Of a stretch of 64,000 bases of DNA, positions 37,512 through 47,206 are shown one piece after another (the first letter of the stretch is position 1; every line of letters begins with the position of its first letter). Location of the stretch: assembly GCF_020991365.1 (NCBI RefSeq), contig NZ_JAJLRA010000006.1, positions 248,001 to 312,000 of the forward strand, read 5' to 3'. The position numbers and the translations under genes are program-made. The stretch comes from Streptacidiphilus sp. ASG 303 (lineage in GTDB: Bacteria; Actinomycetota; Actinomycetes; Streptomycetales; Streptomycetaceae). The notes under the pieces were generated by a model. It was not told the origin of the DNA and ran no database searches. It saw nothing but the letters and a program-made list of their open reading frames with translations.

Positions 37512-38570
37512 ATGGGCTTTCCGGCGGACGGCACCCCCCTCGGGTACACACCGGCCGAGCACACGCCGGCCGACCACACGGCGGCCGACCCCCTGACGGG
37601 CGGCTGGGCGCAGCCCGGGTACGCCCCGGTCGGGCACCCGGACCCGGCGGACCCGGCGTACGGCGGGTACGCCGGCGGCCAGGACGCGCAGGGGCAGTAC
37701 CCCGGCGGCCAGTACGCCGAGGGCCAGTACGCCGAGGGCCAGTACGCCGAGGGCCGGTACTCCGACGGCCACCACGCCGAGGGCGGGTACGCGGACCCGC
37801 AGCAGGCCGCCGGGCACCCGCCCCGGGACCGGCAGTCCGGCTGGCCCGCCAACGAGCTGGAGCAGGTCCTCTCGGCGGCGATCGGCGACCCGGGGGCCAC
37901 CCCCCGGCTGTTCGAGGTGCTGGCCCGCAGCCACGTCTGGGTGCCGCTGCCCTCCGGCGCCGCCCCCGCCGACGGCGTCGGACTGGACCTGCCGGCCGTC
38001 GAGCTGGCCGGCGCGCCCTACGTCCCGGTCTTCAGCTCCGAGGAGACCTTCCTCCGGACCGCCGGGAACCTGCCGTTCGCGGTCGCGCCGATGTGGGAGT
38101 TCGCCCGCGGCCTGCCGGTGGGGGTGGGCATCGCGGTCAACCCGGACGCGCCCGTGGGGGTCCCGGTGCCGCCCGAGGGCGTCCACGAGCTCTGCCGCGG
38201 CCCGCGCGACGACCGCTGGGCCGCCGAGCCCGCCCCGGGGTCGCGGGTGGCGCTGCGCGAGCCCGGCATGCACGAGGAGCCGGTGGACTTCCTCGCCGCT
38301 GCCGCCGCCGAGCTCGCCGCCGTGCCGGTGGTGCTGAGCGCCCGCCGGGCGCTCGCCTCGGTGGAGGGCTCCGACCCGGTGCTCTTCGTCGGCGTCGAGC
38401 TCACGGCCTGGGAGCCCGGGGACAAGGCGGCGGCCACCGAGGCGCTCGGCCGCGCCCTGGGCGTGGCGCCGCTGCCCTGGCAGGTCAGCATCGTGCTGCT
38501 CGACATCGCCCGGGACCCGGTCGGCGAGTGGATGGCGCAGCAGGTCGCCCCCTTCTTCGTCCGCGCCTGA
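37512..38570 (+). CDS. SseB family (enhanced serine sensitivity) protein with repeat-rich N-terminus
   Basis: The protein is 352 residues. Residues 1-110 are low complexity with a tandem GQYAE-type pentapeptide. Residues about 120-245 form an SseB-like domain (NELEQVLSAAIGDP, PLPSG, PYVPVFSSEE) and about 255-352 the SseB C-terminal domain (PGSRVALREP, then FVGVEL and a closing FFVRA). The name comes from E. coli SseB, linked to serine sensitivity; the biochemical role is unknown. ATG 37512 is chosen because the upstream frame is non-descript, though its ribosome site is weak. A second SseB-like gene follows. Confidence 0.82.
   Translation: MGFPADGTPLGYTPAEHTPADHTAADPLTGGWAQPGYAPVGHPDPADPAYGGYAGGQDAQGQYPGGQYAEGQYAEGQYAEGRYSDGHHAEGGYADPQQAAGHPPRDRQSGWPANELEQVLSAAIGDPGATPRLFEVLARSHVWVPLPSGAAPADGVGLDLPAVELAGAPYVPVFSSEETFLRTAGNLPFAVAPMWEFARGLPVGVGIAVNPDAPVGVPVPPEGVHELCRGPRDDRWAAEPAPGSRVALREPGMHEEPVDFLAAAAAELAAVPVVLSARRALASVEGSDPVLFVGVELTAWEPGDKAAATEALGRALGVAPLPWQVSIVLLDIARDPVGEWMAQQVAPFFVRA
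37692..37785 (+). repeat. 15-bp in-frame tandem repeat (GGCCAGTACGCCGAG)
   Basis: Three identical 15-bp units at 37707-37751, flanked by diverged copies, encode GQYAE repeats in the disordered N-terminus of the SseB-like protein. Likely to vary in copy number between strains. Confidence 0.8.
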
Positions 38571-38724
38571 GCCCGCCGGGACGCGTGCCCCGCACCCGCG
38601 CCCCGCACCCGGGCCCGCCGGGACGCGCACCCGTGCCCCGCGCCCCGCGCCCGTGTCCGGGACACGCCCCGGCCCCGGGCGGCATGACGCCCGGGTGCCG
38701 GGCGCCGTAGGGTGCTGCCGACGC

Positions 38725-39615
38725 ATGCAGAAGGTGAGGGCGGAGTTGAGCGCGGGAGCGGCAGGCGGGGGCGCGCACGGGCAGTGGGCGGCCCCGGGGG
38801 CGGTCGAGCGGGCACTGCGCGAGGTGGCGCCGGGCCGCTACGACGCGTACGAGGCGCTGCTGCACGCGATCGCCGACGGGCAGGTGTGGATGCTGCTCTG
38901 GCAGGGCACGCCCGGCAGCCCGGACGCCCAGTACGGGAACATGGAGGTCGGCGGCCACCGCTACGTGCCGTGCGCGACCTCGCCCGAGCAGCTCGCGGCC
39001 AGCGGCTGGACCCGCGCCCACGAGCAGGTCTCCGGGCGCGAGGTCGCGGCCTCCCTGTACCGGGACCGCTGGGGCCTGTGGCTGGACCCGCACGCCCCGG
39101 GCGGCGGCGTCGGCGTGCCCTGGGCGGACCTGCGGCGCGTCGCGGCCGGGCTGGACCGGCTGCCGGCCGGCCCGCTGTCGCTGAGCGAGCCCCAGGTCCA
39201 GGCGCCGCACTACTACGCCCTGCTGACCCAGCAGGCGTACGCGACCCCGGTGGTCCGCACGCTGCGCCGCGCCTGGGTGCGGCCCGCGGTCGGCGAGCCG
39301 TACCTGGCGATCGGCCTGGACCTGTACGACACCGGCCCGCAGGCGGTCGACGCGGTGCGCGGCATGATGCAGCGCTCGATCGCGGTCGCCCCGGCGGGGC
39401 TCGCGGTGTCGACCGTGGCGATGGCGGACGAGTACGACCCGGTGGCGATGTGGATGGCCGCCTTCGCCCGGCCGTTCTTCGACCGCGAGCTGGCGGGCGC
39501 CGCCCCGCCGCAGCCGGCGCCGGGCTACGGCTACCCGCCGCAGGGGCAGCAGTACGGCTACCCGCACCAGCCGCAGCCGCAGCCGCAGCAGTGGCCCGGC
39601 CACCCGCCGCGCTGA
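38725..39615 (+). CDS. SseB family protein, second copy, with Gln/Pro/Tyr-rich tail
   Basis: The protein is 296 residues. An SseB-like N-terminal domain (APGAVERALREVAPGRYDAY, then DGQVWMLLWQG) and an SseB-C domain (PYLAIGLDLYDTG, then MAAFARPFFDREL) are visible. A Tyr/Pro/Gln-rich tail ends the protein. It is a diverged paralog of the preceding gene, 154 bases downstream on the same strand. The ATG at 38725 has no clear ribosome site, while TAGGGT (38708-38713) ends eleven bases before it, so its message may have a very short leader. Confidence 0.82.
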   Translation: MQKVRAELSAGAAGGGAHGQWAAPGAVERALREVAPGRYDAYEALLHAIADGQVWMLLWQGTPGSPDAQYGNMEVGGHRYVPCATSPEQLAASGWTRAHEQVSGREVAASLYRDRWGLWLDPHAPGGGVGVPWADLRRVAAGLDRLPAGPLSLSEPQVQAPHYYALLTQQAYATPVVRTLRRAWVRPAVGEPYLAIGLDLYDTGPQAVDAVRGMMQRSIAVAPAGLAVSTVAMADEYDPVAMWMAAFARPFFDRELAGAAPPQPAPGYGYPPQGQQYGYPHQPQPQPQQWPGHPPR

Positions 39616-39678
39616 CCGCGGCCCCTCCGCGACGACCCGCCGGGGCGGCGCCCGGCCCGCCCCGGCGGCGCCCCGCGG

Positions 39679-41389
39679 TCAGGGCAGCCGCAGGGCCCCC
39701 GCCGGCAGCAGGCCCAGCGGCGGACTGCCCCGCTCCAGCAGCGCCGCGTGGAACCCCCGCAGGGTGAACCGCGCGCCCGCGGCGGACCGGGTGCGCTCCC
39801 GCAGCGCCCGGACCTCCAGCTTGCCCCAGGTGTACCGGCCGTAGCAGGGGTCGGCCGTCCCGCGCCGGGCCTCCGCCGCCGCCGCCGTCCGCGGCAGGTG
39901 GGCGTCGGCCGCGAAGCGCCGGACGGCCTCCCCGACGTCCATGGCCCCGGTGTGCAGCCCGATCGCGCAGGCCAGCCGGGTGGCCCGGACCAGCCCCTCC
40001 AGGGCGACCCCGGCGGCGAACCGGGCGTCGCCCGCCCGGAACCCCTCCTCCAGGCAGACCTCCTCGGCGTAGTGCGCCCACCCCTCGCAGAAGGCCGGCG
40101 AGAACAGGGTGCGGCGCACCGGCGTCGCGGCCCGCCGCAGCGACCGTGCGTGGGCGAAGTGCCCGGGCGCCACCTCGTGCGCCGTGACCGCGGGCAGCGT
40201 CGTGCGGGAGAGGACGGCGAGCCACTCCTCGGCCTCCGCCGCGGGCCAGGACGGGTCCGGCGGGGTGACGTGGTACCAGGACGGCGCGTCCGGCTCGCCG
40301 GGCGCCGCCCAGGTCATCATCGCCGTGGACCAGCGGCGCGACTCCGGCGCCGGGCCCACCCGGCAGACCCCGTCGGTGTGCGGGGCCAGGCCGCGCTCGC
40401 GGGTGAAGGCGAGCAGCTCCCCGGCGAGCCGGGCGGCCTCGGGGACCACCCCGTCCGCGCCGGGGTGGTCGGCCAGCAGCTCCGGGACGAGCTCCGCCGG
40501 GGTGCGCCGCGGGTCGAGCGCCCGGCAGGCCTCGGCGAGCAGCTCCCGCATCCGGTCCCGCTCGGCCTCGGCGCGCTCCGCGAGGCGTCCGAGGTCCACC
40601 CGGACGCCCTCCTGGCTGCCCATCAGCAGGGCCAGGGCGCCGCCGCCGAGGGCGAAGCCGGGGTCGCCCCCGCGGGCCGCCCGCGCCACGTGGGCCACCA
40701 GCCGGGCGTGGGCCGCCAGCGCGTCGGTCACCAGCGGGTCGGGCGCCGGCGGGTCGGCCGCCGGGGCGCCGGGCGCCGGCGCGCCGTCCGGCGCGTCCTC
40801 GTCCGGCGCGCCCCCGGGCGCCCCCGCACCCCGGCCGGAGCCCGGTCCGCGGCCCTGGCCGCTGCCGCGGCTGCGGCTGCGGCGGTTGCCGTGACCGGGG
40901 TGCAGGCCGGCGGCCAGGCCGCGCACCGCGCCCAGCAGGGCGGCCGCGACGGGGGCGGAGAGCCGGTCCAGGGAGGCGATGGCGGCGTCCACGGCGTCCG
41001 GCCAGGCGGCCAGGTGGCGGCGGCGGGCGATGGCCCGCTCCTCGGTCGGCGCGTACTCCCGCTCGTAGCAGGCGAGTTCGAGGTTGGCGAGGTGCAGCGA
41101 GGGGTCGCGGCGGTGCAGCTGGAGCGTGTCCAGCTGCACCTCCAGGGCGTCCTCGAAGACGGCGAGGTGCGCGTCGTCCAGGGAGCCGGGCACGACCGCG
41201 TCGCCGTCCTCCCCGCGGGCGTCCCCGGCCCGCCGCGCCCGCGGCCCGCGCCCGCCGCAGCGCCGCCAGCCCGGCCCGCACCCCGTCCGGTGAGAGGTCC
41301 TGCACCCGCCCGTCGTACTCGTGCCGCCCGGCCGCCTCGCGGACCGTCGGGACCGTCAGGTCGCACACCGCGCGCAGGCGCTGCTCCAT
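39679..41389 (-). pseudogene. DUF885 family (peptidase-like) gene with apparent frameshift
   Basis: Two frames together encode one DUF885 protein. The N-terminus (MEQRLRAVCDLTVPTVREAA, then HEYDGRVQDLSPDGVRAG) starts at ATG 41389. The rest, from about 41240 to the stop at 39679, is in another frame, beginning RRAGDARGEDGDAV before VPGSLDDAHLAVFEDAL. The switch lies within a GC-only stretch near 41225-41265. The downstream frame (about 500 residues) has the family's HEVAPGHFAHA zinc-peptidase-like motif and CEGWAHYAEEV, plus a Gly/Pro-rich insert in the middle. A one-base sequencing error is as likely as a true inactivating shift. If real, only an N-terminally cut product from GTG 41193 could be made. 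Confidence 0.75.
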
Positions 41390-42004
41390 GGCACCCGACG
41401 GTACCGACGCGGCGGCCCCCGGGGACCCCGCGGGACCGTCAGTGCAGCACCGTGCCGCCCCCGCGCCGCCCCGCCCGGGTCCGCCGTGCGCGAACCGCCG
41501 TGTCCGGTGTCCGTCACCCCGCGCCGGGAGCGGCGGACCGTCGCGCTATGCGGACTCAGATGTCCGTATTCCGGAACGCGGGAAGGTCTACTCGCGTCCG
41601 CCTGCGGCGCAAGCCCCTTGTTACAGCCGTGTGAAGGGATCCATTCGCTGGTTTCGGCTCTGCATGCAGGCAGATCACAGTTGCGCAAACATCGCCCCGG
41701 GGGTCTGGCGCACCGCTATTCGGACGCAGCAGAGTTGCGCCGCACGCGGTGAGCCGAGGTTGCCTCTCGCGCCAGTGCGTACCGAGGGCCCCACCGGGTC
41801 CAGTACGTCGAACCGGGGCCATCCGCCCCCGTGCCTCCGGGCACACCAGCACATCGCACCACCGCACCTGACGCACCATCTGTACTGCCGCAGCCGAACA
41901 CCGCGCACCACGACCGGCATACGGCCCGCGCCCCACCCCGGGCGCGGACCGGCCGTCCGGGCACCGTGTGCCGGCCACCGCCGGCGAGGGGATCTGACAG
42001 GACA
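41390..42004. other. 615-bp intergenic region upstream of the dpp operon
   Basis: No gene supported. The stretch 41550-41720 is less GC-rich and holds a palindromic TTGCGCAA at 41681-41688, a second TTGCGC nearby, and TTGTTACA near 41618. It must contain the promoter of the five-gene transporter operon and probably the DUF885 gene's promoter too. Confidence 0.5.
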
Positions 42005-43009
42005 ATGACTGCACCCATCGAGACCACCGGTTCCGTGGCCGAGGCGCCTCCCGAGGCCGTGCTCGCGGGCGCCTCCGCCAAGCAGATCGAGGGCCGCTCC
42101 CTCGGCCGGATCGCCTGGGAACGCCTCAAGCGGGACAAGGTCGCCCTCGGCGGCGGCATCGTGGTCGTCCTCCTGCTGCTGGTGGGCGCGCTCGCACCCG
42201 TCCTCTGCGCCCTGGTCGGCCAGGAGCCGGACATCTTCCACACCGACCTGCTCGACGCCTCGCTCGGCATCGGGACGCCCAAGGGCGCCTTCGGCGGCAT
42301 GAGCTCCACCCACCTGCTGGGCATCGACCCCACCTACGGCCGCGACATCTTCAGCCGCATCGTCTACGGCGCGCAGATCTCGCTGATCGTCGCCTTCGGC
42401 GCCGCCGCCCTCGCCGTCGTGATCGGCGTGCTGCTGGGCATGGCGGCCGGCTTCCTCGGCGGCTGGGTGGACTCGTTCATCAGCCGCACGATGGACGTGC
42501 TCCTGGCCTTCCCGCAGCTGCTCTTCTCGATCGCCCTGGTGTCGGTCGTCCCGACCAAGCTGTTCGGGCTCTCGGGCAGCGGGCCGCGCATCCTCGTCCT
42601 GATCTTCGTGATCGGCTTCTTCGGGTGGCCCTACATCGGGCGCATCGTCCGCGGCCAGACCCTCTCCCTGCGGGAGCGCGAGTTCGTCGAGGCCGCCCGC
42701 AGCCTGGGCGCCGGCCGGGTGCACATCCTGCTCAAGGAGCTGCTGCCCAACCTGGTCGCTCCCATCCTGGTCTACACCACGCTGATGATCCCGACCAACA
42801 TCCTGAACGAGGCGGCCCTCAGCTTCCTCGGCGTGGGTGTCCAGCCCCCCACGCCCTCGTGGGGCCAGATGCTGTCGGACTCGGTCCAGTACTACACGGT
42901 GGACCCGGCCTACATGGTGATCCCCGGTCTGGCGATCTTCATCACCGTGCTGTCCTTCAACCTCTTCGGCGACGGGCTGCGCGACGCCCTCGACCCGAAG
43001 GGGAACTGA
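42005..43009 (+). CDS. Peptide/nickel ABC transporter permease (DppC/OppC type)
   Basis: The 334-residue integral membrane protein has an N-terminal cytoplasmic segment, a first helix at about 45-67, an OppC-type extracytoplasmic loop, and five further helices. The EAA loop EAARSLGAGRVHILLKELLP couples it to the ATPases. The substrate class (di/oligopeptides or nickel) follows from the family, not from specific residues. It is unusual in preceding the binding-protein gene. The ATG at 42005 is preceded by only a weak AGGA. Confidence 0.93.
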   Translation: MTAPIETTGSVAEAPPEAVLAGASAKQIEGRSLGRIAWERLKRDKVALGGGIVVVLLLLVGALAPVLCALVGQEPDIFHTDLLDASLGIGTPKGAFGGMSSTHLLGIDPTYGRDIFSRIVYGAQISLIVAFGAAALAVVIGVLLGMAAGFLGGWVDSFISRTMDVLLAFPQLLFSIALVSVVPTKLFGLSGSGPRILVLIFVIGFFGWPYIGRIVRGQTLSLREREFVEAARSLGAGRVHILLKELLPNLVAPILVYTTLMIPTNILNEAALSFLGVGVQPPTPSWGQMLSDSVQYYTVDPAYMVIPGLAIFITVLSFNLFGDGLRDALDPKGN

Positions 43010-43119
43010 CCGGCCCGCGCTCCGGCGCGGCGCAGGACCCGATGGAGAGCAGGGACTCGTCCATCAGACGGCCAGGGCCCATCCCCGGGCACTGGGCACT
43101 CTCGGAGGTTGACATTACC

Positions 43120-44892
43120 GTGACTACTCGTAACAAGGCGCTCGCCGCCGCCGCCCTGGTCGGGGCGCTGGCCCTCACCACCTCCGCGTGCAGCGGCGGC
43201 TCCAAGAGCTCCGACGGCGGTTCGGGCAAGGGCGGCGGCTCGTCGACCTTCAACGCCGCCGCGACCAGCATCGTGAACCCTTCCACCAAGAAGGGCGGCA
43301 CCCTCAAGCTCTGGAGCACCCAGGACGTCGACTCGCTCGACCCGGCGATCGGCTACTACGCCTTCGTCTGGGACCTGCAGCGCTTCTACACCCGCACCCT
43401 GGTCAACTACCCCTCGAAGCCGGGCAAGGACGGCCTCGCGCTCCAGCCCGACCTGGCCGAGGCCATGCCGACGATCACCGACGGCGGCAAGACCTACACC
43501 TTCAAGCTCAAGCAGGGCCTGAAGTTCGAGGACGGCACCCCGATCACGTCCAAGGACGTCAAGTACGGCATCGAGCGCGTCTTCGCGCAGGACGTGATCC
43601 CCAACGGCCCGATCTACCTGATCGGCGACCTCGACCAGGGCCAGAAGTACCCCGGCCCGTACAAGGACAAGGACAAGGACAAGCTGGGCCTGAAGTCCGT
43701 CCAGACCCCGGACGACAGCACCATCGTCTTCAAGCTCTCCCAGCCGAACTCCGACTTCCTGTACCACCTGGCCATGGGCGGCGGCGCCCCGGTGCCGCGT
43801 GCCAAGGACGACGGCGCCTCCTACGCCAAGCACCCGGTCTCCAGCGGCCCGTACAAGATCCAGGGCTACGTGGCCAACAAGGGCTTCGAGATGGTGCGCA
43901 ACCCCAACTGGGACGCCTCCACCGACAAGCTGCGCCCGGCCCTGCCGGACAAGGTCACCTTCACCGTGACCTCCAACGCGGACGACCTGGACAGCCGCCT
44001 GCTGGCCGGCTCCGTCGACATCGACGCGGGCCAGCGCGGCGTGCAGACCGCCGCCCAGGGCAAGATCCTCCGGACCCCGAAGCTGAAGGCGAGCACGGTG
44101 GACGCCCCCGCGGCGACCATCCGCTACATCTCGCTGCAGACCAAGGTCAAGCCGTTCGACAACGTCAACTGCCGCAAGGCGGTCGAGTACGCGATCAACC
44201 CGACCGACCAGCAGACCGCCCGCGGCGGCCAGTGGGCCGGCAAGATCGCCACCAGCATGCTGCCGCCGTCCATCCCGGGCTCGGACAACTACGACCCGTA
44301 CAACCTGGCCGCCGGCAAGCCGCAGATCGACAAGGCCAAGCAGGCGCTCGCCGCGTGCGGCAAGCCGAACGGCTTCTCCACCACGATCGCGGCCCGCAGC
44401 ACCAGCCCGAAGGACGTCAAGCAGGCCGTGGCCGCCCAGGCCGCGCTGAAGGCCGTCGGCATCACCGCCAACGTCTTCCAGTACGACGGCTCGCAGTCGG
44501 CCTCCACCGTCGGCTCCCCCGCGTTCATGCACAGCCACAACATCGGCCTGAACGTGTTCGGCTGGGGCTCCGACTACCCGACCGGCTCGGGCTTCCTGAG
44601 CGTCCTGATCGACGGCCGCCTGATCTCGAAGTCCGGCAACAACAACTACTCCGAGATCAACGACCCGGAGATCAACGGCTGGATCGACGACGCCGCCAAG
44701 TCGACCGACCCGGCCGCGGCCGCGGCCGACTACACCAAGATCAACCACAAGGTCATGGACCTCGCGCTGTACGTCCCGGGCGTGGTGGAGCAGTCGCTCA
44801 ACTACTACAACCCGCGGCTGACCAACGTGATGTTCTCCCAGCCCCTCGGGATGATCGACTTCTCGGCCCTCGGCCTGTCCGACGGCAAGTGA
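43120..44892 (+). CDS. ABC transporter substrate-binding lipoprotein (SBP family 5)
   Basis: The 590-residue protein has a lipoprotein signal ending in TSAC, then a Ser/Gly linker and a family-5 solute-binding fold of the DppA/OppA type. Typical segments are DVDSLDPAIGYYAF, PDLAEAMPTITDGG, TFKLKQGLKFEDG and VSSGPYKI. It captures peptides (or a similar ligand) outside the membrane and delivers them to the two permeases. GTG 43120 has GGAGG eleven bases upstream, a little far. Longer in-frame starts would bury the signal peptide and are rejected. It is the second gene of the operon. Confidence 0.93.
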   Translation: MTTRNKALAAAALVGALALTTSACSGGSKSSDGGSGKGGGSSTFNAAATSIVNPSTKKGGTLKLWSTQDVDSLDPAIGYYAFVWDLQRFYTRTLVNYPSKPGKDGLALQPDLAEAMPTITDGGKTYTFKLKQGLKFEDGTPITSKDVKYGIERVFAQDVIPNGPIYLIGDLDQGQKYPGPYKDKDKDKLGLKSVQTPDDSTIVFKLSQPNSDFLYHLAMGGGAPVPRAKDDGASYAKHPVSSGPYKIQGYVANKGFEMVRNPNWDASTDKLRPALPDKVTFTVTSNADDLDSRLLAGSVDIDAGQRGVQTAAQGKILRTPKLKASTVDAPAATIRYISLQTKVKPFDNVNCRKAVEYAINPTDQQTARGGQWAGKIATSMLPPSIPGSDNYDPYNLAAGKPQIDKAKQALAACGKPNGFSTTIAARSTSPKDVKQAVAAQAALKAVGITANVFQYDGSQSASTVGSPAFMHSHNIGLNVFGWGSDYPTGSGFLSVLIDGRLISKSGNNNYSEINDPEINGWIDDAAKSTDPAAAAADYTKINHKVMDLALYVPGVVEQSLNYYNPRLTNVMFSQPLGMIDFSALGLSDGK

Positions 44893-45008
44893 CCCGCGCC
44901 GTCCTCACCTGTAAGCACAGCTAGACCGAAGGGCAGGTGAAGGCGGGCCGGGTCCGGCCGGCCGCCCCCACGAGGGGCGGCCGGCCCACCGCCGGCCAGC
45001 CGACCGCA

Positions 45009-46013
45009 GTGCTCCTGTACATCGTCCGACGACTCCTGAACGTGGTCGTCATGCTGCTGGTGGTCGCCACGATCACCTTCGGCATCTTCTTCCTGGTGCC
45101 GTGGCTGCAGCACACCGACCCGGTCCTGCGCTACGTCGGCAAGAACGCGAACCCGGTGGCCATCGAGGGCATCAAGGTCAAGCTGGGTCTGGACAAGCCG
45201 ATCTACGAGCAGTTCTGGCTGTACCTCAAGGGCCTGGTCGCCGGCCGCTCGTACAACAACGGCCCGGACACCACCTGGTGCCCGGCCCCCTGCATGGGCA
45301 TCTCCACCCAGACCCAGACCCCCGTCTGGGGCCAGCTGACGGGCGACTTCCCCGTCACCGCCTGGCTCGCCGCGGGCGCGGCCACCCTCTGGCTCGTCTT
45401 CGGCGTCGGCACCGGCGTGCTCTCCGCGCTGCGCAAGCGCTCGGTGCTGGACCGGGTGACCATGGTGACGGCCCTCGCCGGCGTCTCCCTGCCCGTGTAC
45501 TTCACCGGCCTGGTCACCTCCGCCCTCTTCGTCTACAACCTGGGCTGGCTCCCGGAGTCCGACCCCGGTGTGACCCTGGCCGACGACCCGGTGGCGTGGT
45601 TCCAGAACATGCTGCTGCCCTGGATCACGCTGGCCTTCCTCTTCGCGGCGACCTACGCCCGCCTCACCCGCGCCACCATGCTCGACGTCCTGGGCGAGGA
45701 CTACATCCGCACCGCCCGGGCCAAGGGCCTGCGCGAGGGCAAGGTCATCGGCAAGCACGCCATGCGCGCGACGATGACCCCGGTCCTCACCGTGTTCGGC
45801 ATGGACCTGGGCGGACTGCTCGGCGGCGCGATCCTCACCGAGAACGTGTTCAACCTGCACGGCCTCGGCTACGACGCGCTCAACGGCATCACCAAGAACG
45901 ACCTGCCCATGATCATGGGTGTCACCCTGTTTGCGGCCTTCTTCATCGTGATGGCCAACCTGATCGTCGACCTGCTCTACGCGGTCGTCGACCCCCGAGT
46001 GAGGCTCGCATGA
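45009..46013 (+). CDS. Peptide/nickel ABC transporter permease (DppB/OppB type)
   Basis: The 334-residue membrane protein from GTG 45009 begins VLLYIVRRLLNVV, the usual start of DppB permeases, and has six helices. The EAA loop is RTARAKGLREGKVIGKHAMR. A loop after the first helix carries CPAPCMG, with two cysteines in an otherwise Cys-poor protein. An alternative GTG at 44937 would add 24 basic residues and has a poor ribosome site; the true start is uncertain. Its stop overlaps the next start (ATGA). Confidence 0.92.
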   Translation: MLLYIVRRLLNVVVMLLVVATITFGIFFLVPWLQHTDPVLRYVGKNANPVAIEGIKVKLGLDKPIYEQFWLYLKGLVAGRSYNNGPDTTWCPAPCMGISTQTQTPVWGQLTGDFPVTAWLAAGAATLWLVFGVGTGVLSALRKRSVLDRVTMVTALAGVSLPVYFTGLVTSALFVYNLGWLPESDPGVTLADDPVAWFQNMLLPWITLAFLFAATYARLTRATMLDVLGEDYIRTARAKGLREGKVIGKHAMRATMTPVLTVFGMDLGGLLGGAILTENVFNLHGLGYDALNGITKNDLPMIMGVTLFAAFFIVMANLIVDLLYAVVDPRVRLA

Positions 46014-47095
46014 CCGACACCCCCTCCACCGAGCCCCTCGTCGACCTCGCGAAGGACGCGCCCTCCGAGTTCCTCGCGGTGCGCGACCTGCGGGTGCACT
46101 TCCCCACCGACGACGGCGTGGTCAAGTCCGTCGACGGCCTGAGCTTCACGCTGGAGCGCGGCAAGACCCTGGGCATCGTGGGCGAGTCCGGCTCCGGCAA
46201 GTCGGTCACCTCGCTCTCCGTCATGGGCCTGCACCGCAACGTCGGCAAGAAGTCCGGCCCGAGGATCAGCGGGGAGATCTGGCTCGACGGCAAGGAGCTG
46301 GTCGGCGCCTCCCCCGAGGAGGTGCGGCGCCTGCGCGGCCAGAAGATGGCGATGATCTTCCAGGACCCGCTGACCGCGATGCACCCCTTCTACTCGGTCG
46401 GCCACCAGATCATCGAGGGCTACCGCCAGCACCACCCGGACGCGAAGAAGCAGCAGGCCCGCGACCACGCGATCCAGCTGCTCGACCGGGTCGGCATCCC
46501 CCAGCCGGACAAGCGGGTGGACAGCTACCCGCACGAGTTCTCCGGCGGCATGCGCCAGCGCGCGATGATCGCGATGGCGCTGGCCAACGACCCCTCCCTG
46601 CTGATCGCGGACGAGCCCACCACCGCCCTGGACGTCACCGTCCAGGCGCAGATCCTGGACCTCATCCGCGACCTCCAGAAGGAGTTCGGCTCGTCGGTGA
46701 TCATCATCACCCACGACCTCGGCGTGGTGGCCGAGCTGGCCGACGACATCCTGGTGATGTACGGCGGCAAGTGCGTCGAGAAGGGCCCGGCGGCCGACCT
46801 CTTCGACAAGCCCGAGCACCCCTACACCTGGGGCCTGCTCGGCTCGATGCCGCGCATCGACCGGGACCTCCAGGACCGGCTGATCCCCGTCAAGGGCAGC
46901 CCGCCCAGCCTGATCAACCTGCCGTCCGGCTGCGCCTTCAACCCGCGCTGCCCGTACGCCGAGCGGAACGAGGGGCGCTGCACCAGCGAGGTCCCCGAGC
47001 TGGTCGAGGCGGCGCCCGGGCACCGGGCGGCCTGCCACCTCCCCGCCGAGACCCGGCACCGCATCTTCGCCGAGGAGATCGCACCCCGGCTCTGA
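46010..47095 (+). CDS. Peptide/nickel ABC transporter ATPase (DppD/OppD type)
   Basis: The 361-residue cytoplasmic ATPase has Walker [10 protein letters not shown], signature [14 protein letters not shown] and Walker [13 protein letters not shown]. The C-terminal oligopeptide-transporter domain holds a Cys-rich iron-sulfur-type loop ([11 protein letters not shown] and a following GRC). It pairs with DppF to drive import. Translation is coupled to the permease by the ATGA overlap. Confidence 0.94.
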   Translation: MTDTPSTEPLVDLAKDAPSEFLAVRDLRVHFPTDDGVVKSVDGLSFTLERGKTLGIVGESGSGKSVTSLSVMGLHRNVGKKSGPRISGEIWLDGKELVGASPEEVRRLRGQKMAMIFQDPLTAMHPFYSVGHQIIEGYRQHHPDAKKQQARDHAIQLLDRVGIPQPDKRVDSYPHEFSGGMRQRAMIAMALANDPSLLIADEPTTALDVTVQAQILDLIRDLQKEFGSSVIIITHDLGVVAELADDILVMYGGKCVEKGPAADLFDKPEHPYTWGLLGSMPRIDRDLQDRLIPVKGSPPSLINLPSGCAFNPRCPYAERNEGRCTSEVPELVEAAPGHRAACHLPAETRHRIFAEEIAPRL

Positions 47096-47113
47096 CGGCC
47101 GGGTCCCGGCCTC

Positions 47114-47130
47114 GCCGGCCACGGGCCGGC
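47114..47130 (+). terminator. Short GC hairpin between dppD and dppF
   Basis: GCCGGCC-ACG-GGCCGGC, 7-bp arms and a 3-nt loop, lies in the 111-base gap. It is too weak for full termination and may only reduce dppF expression or protect the upstream message. Confidence 0.35.
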
Positions 47131-47206
47131 GGGGCCGGCCAGCACCACACGCGGCACCACGTCGGACCGCACGGCCGGCCCGACTTCCGAGGAGACGAGA
47201 ACAACC

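Noticed and set aside
41193-41193. GTG 41193 as the natural start of the DUF885 gene
   Set aside because: The upstream frame contains a typical family N-terminus (HEYDGRVQDLSPDG) directly adjoining, so a frameshift explains the data better than a short gene.
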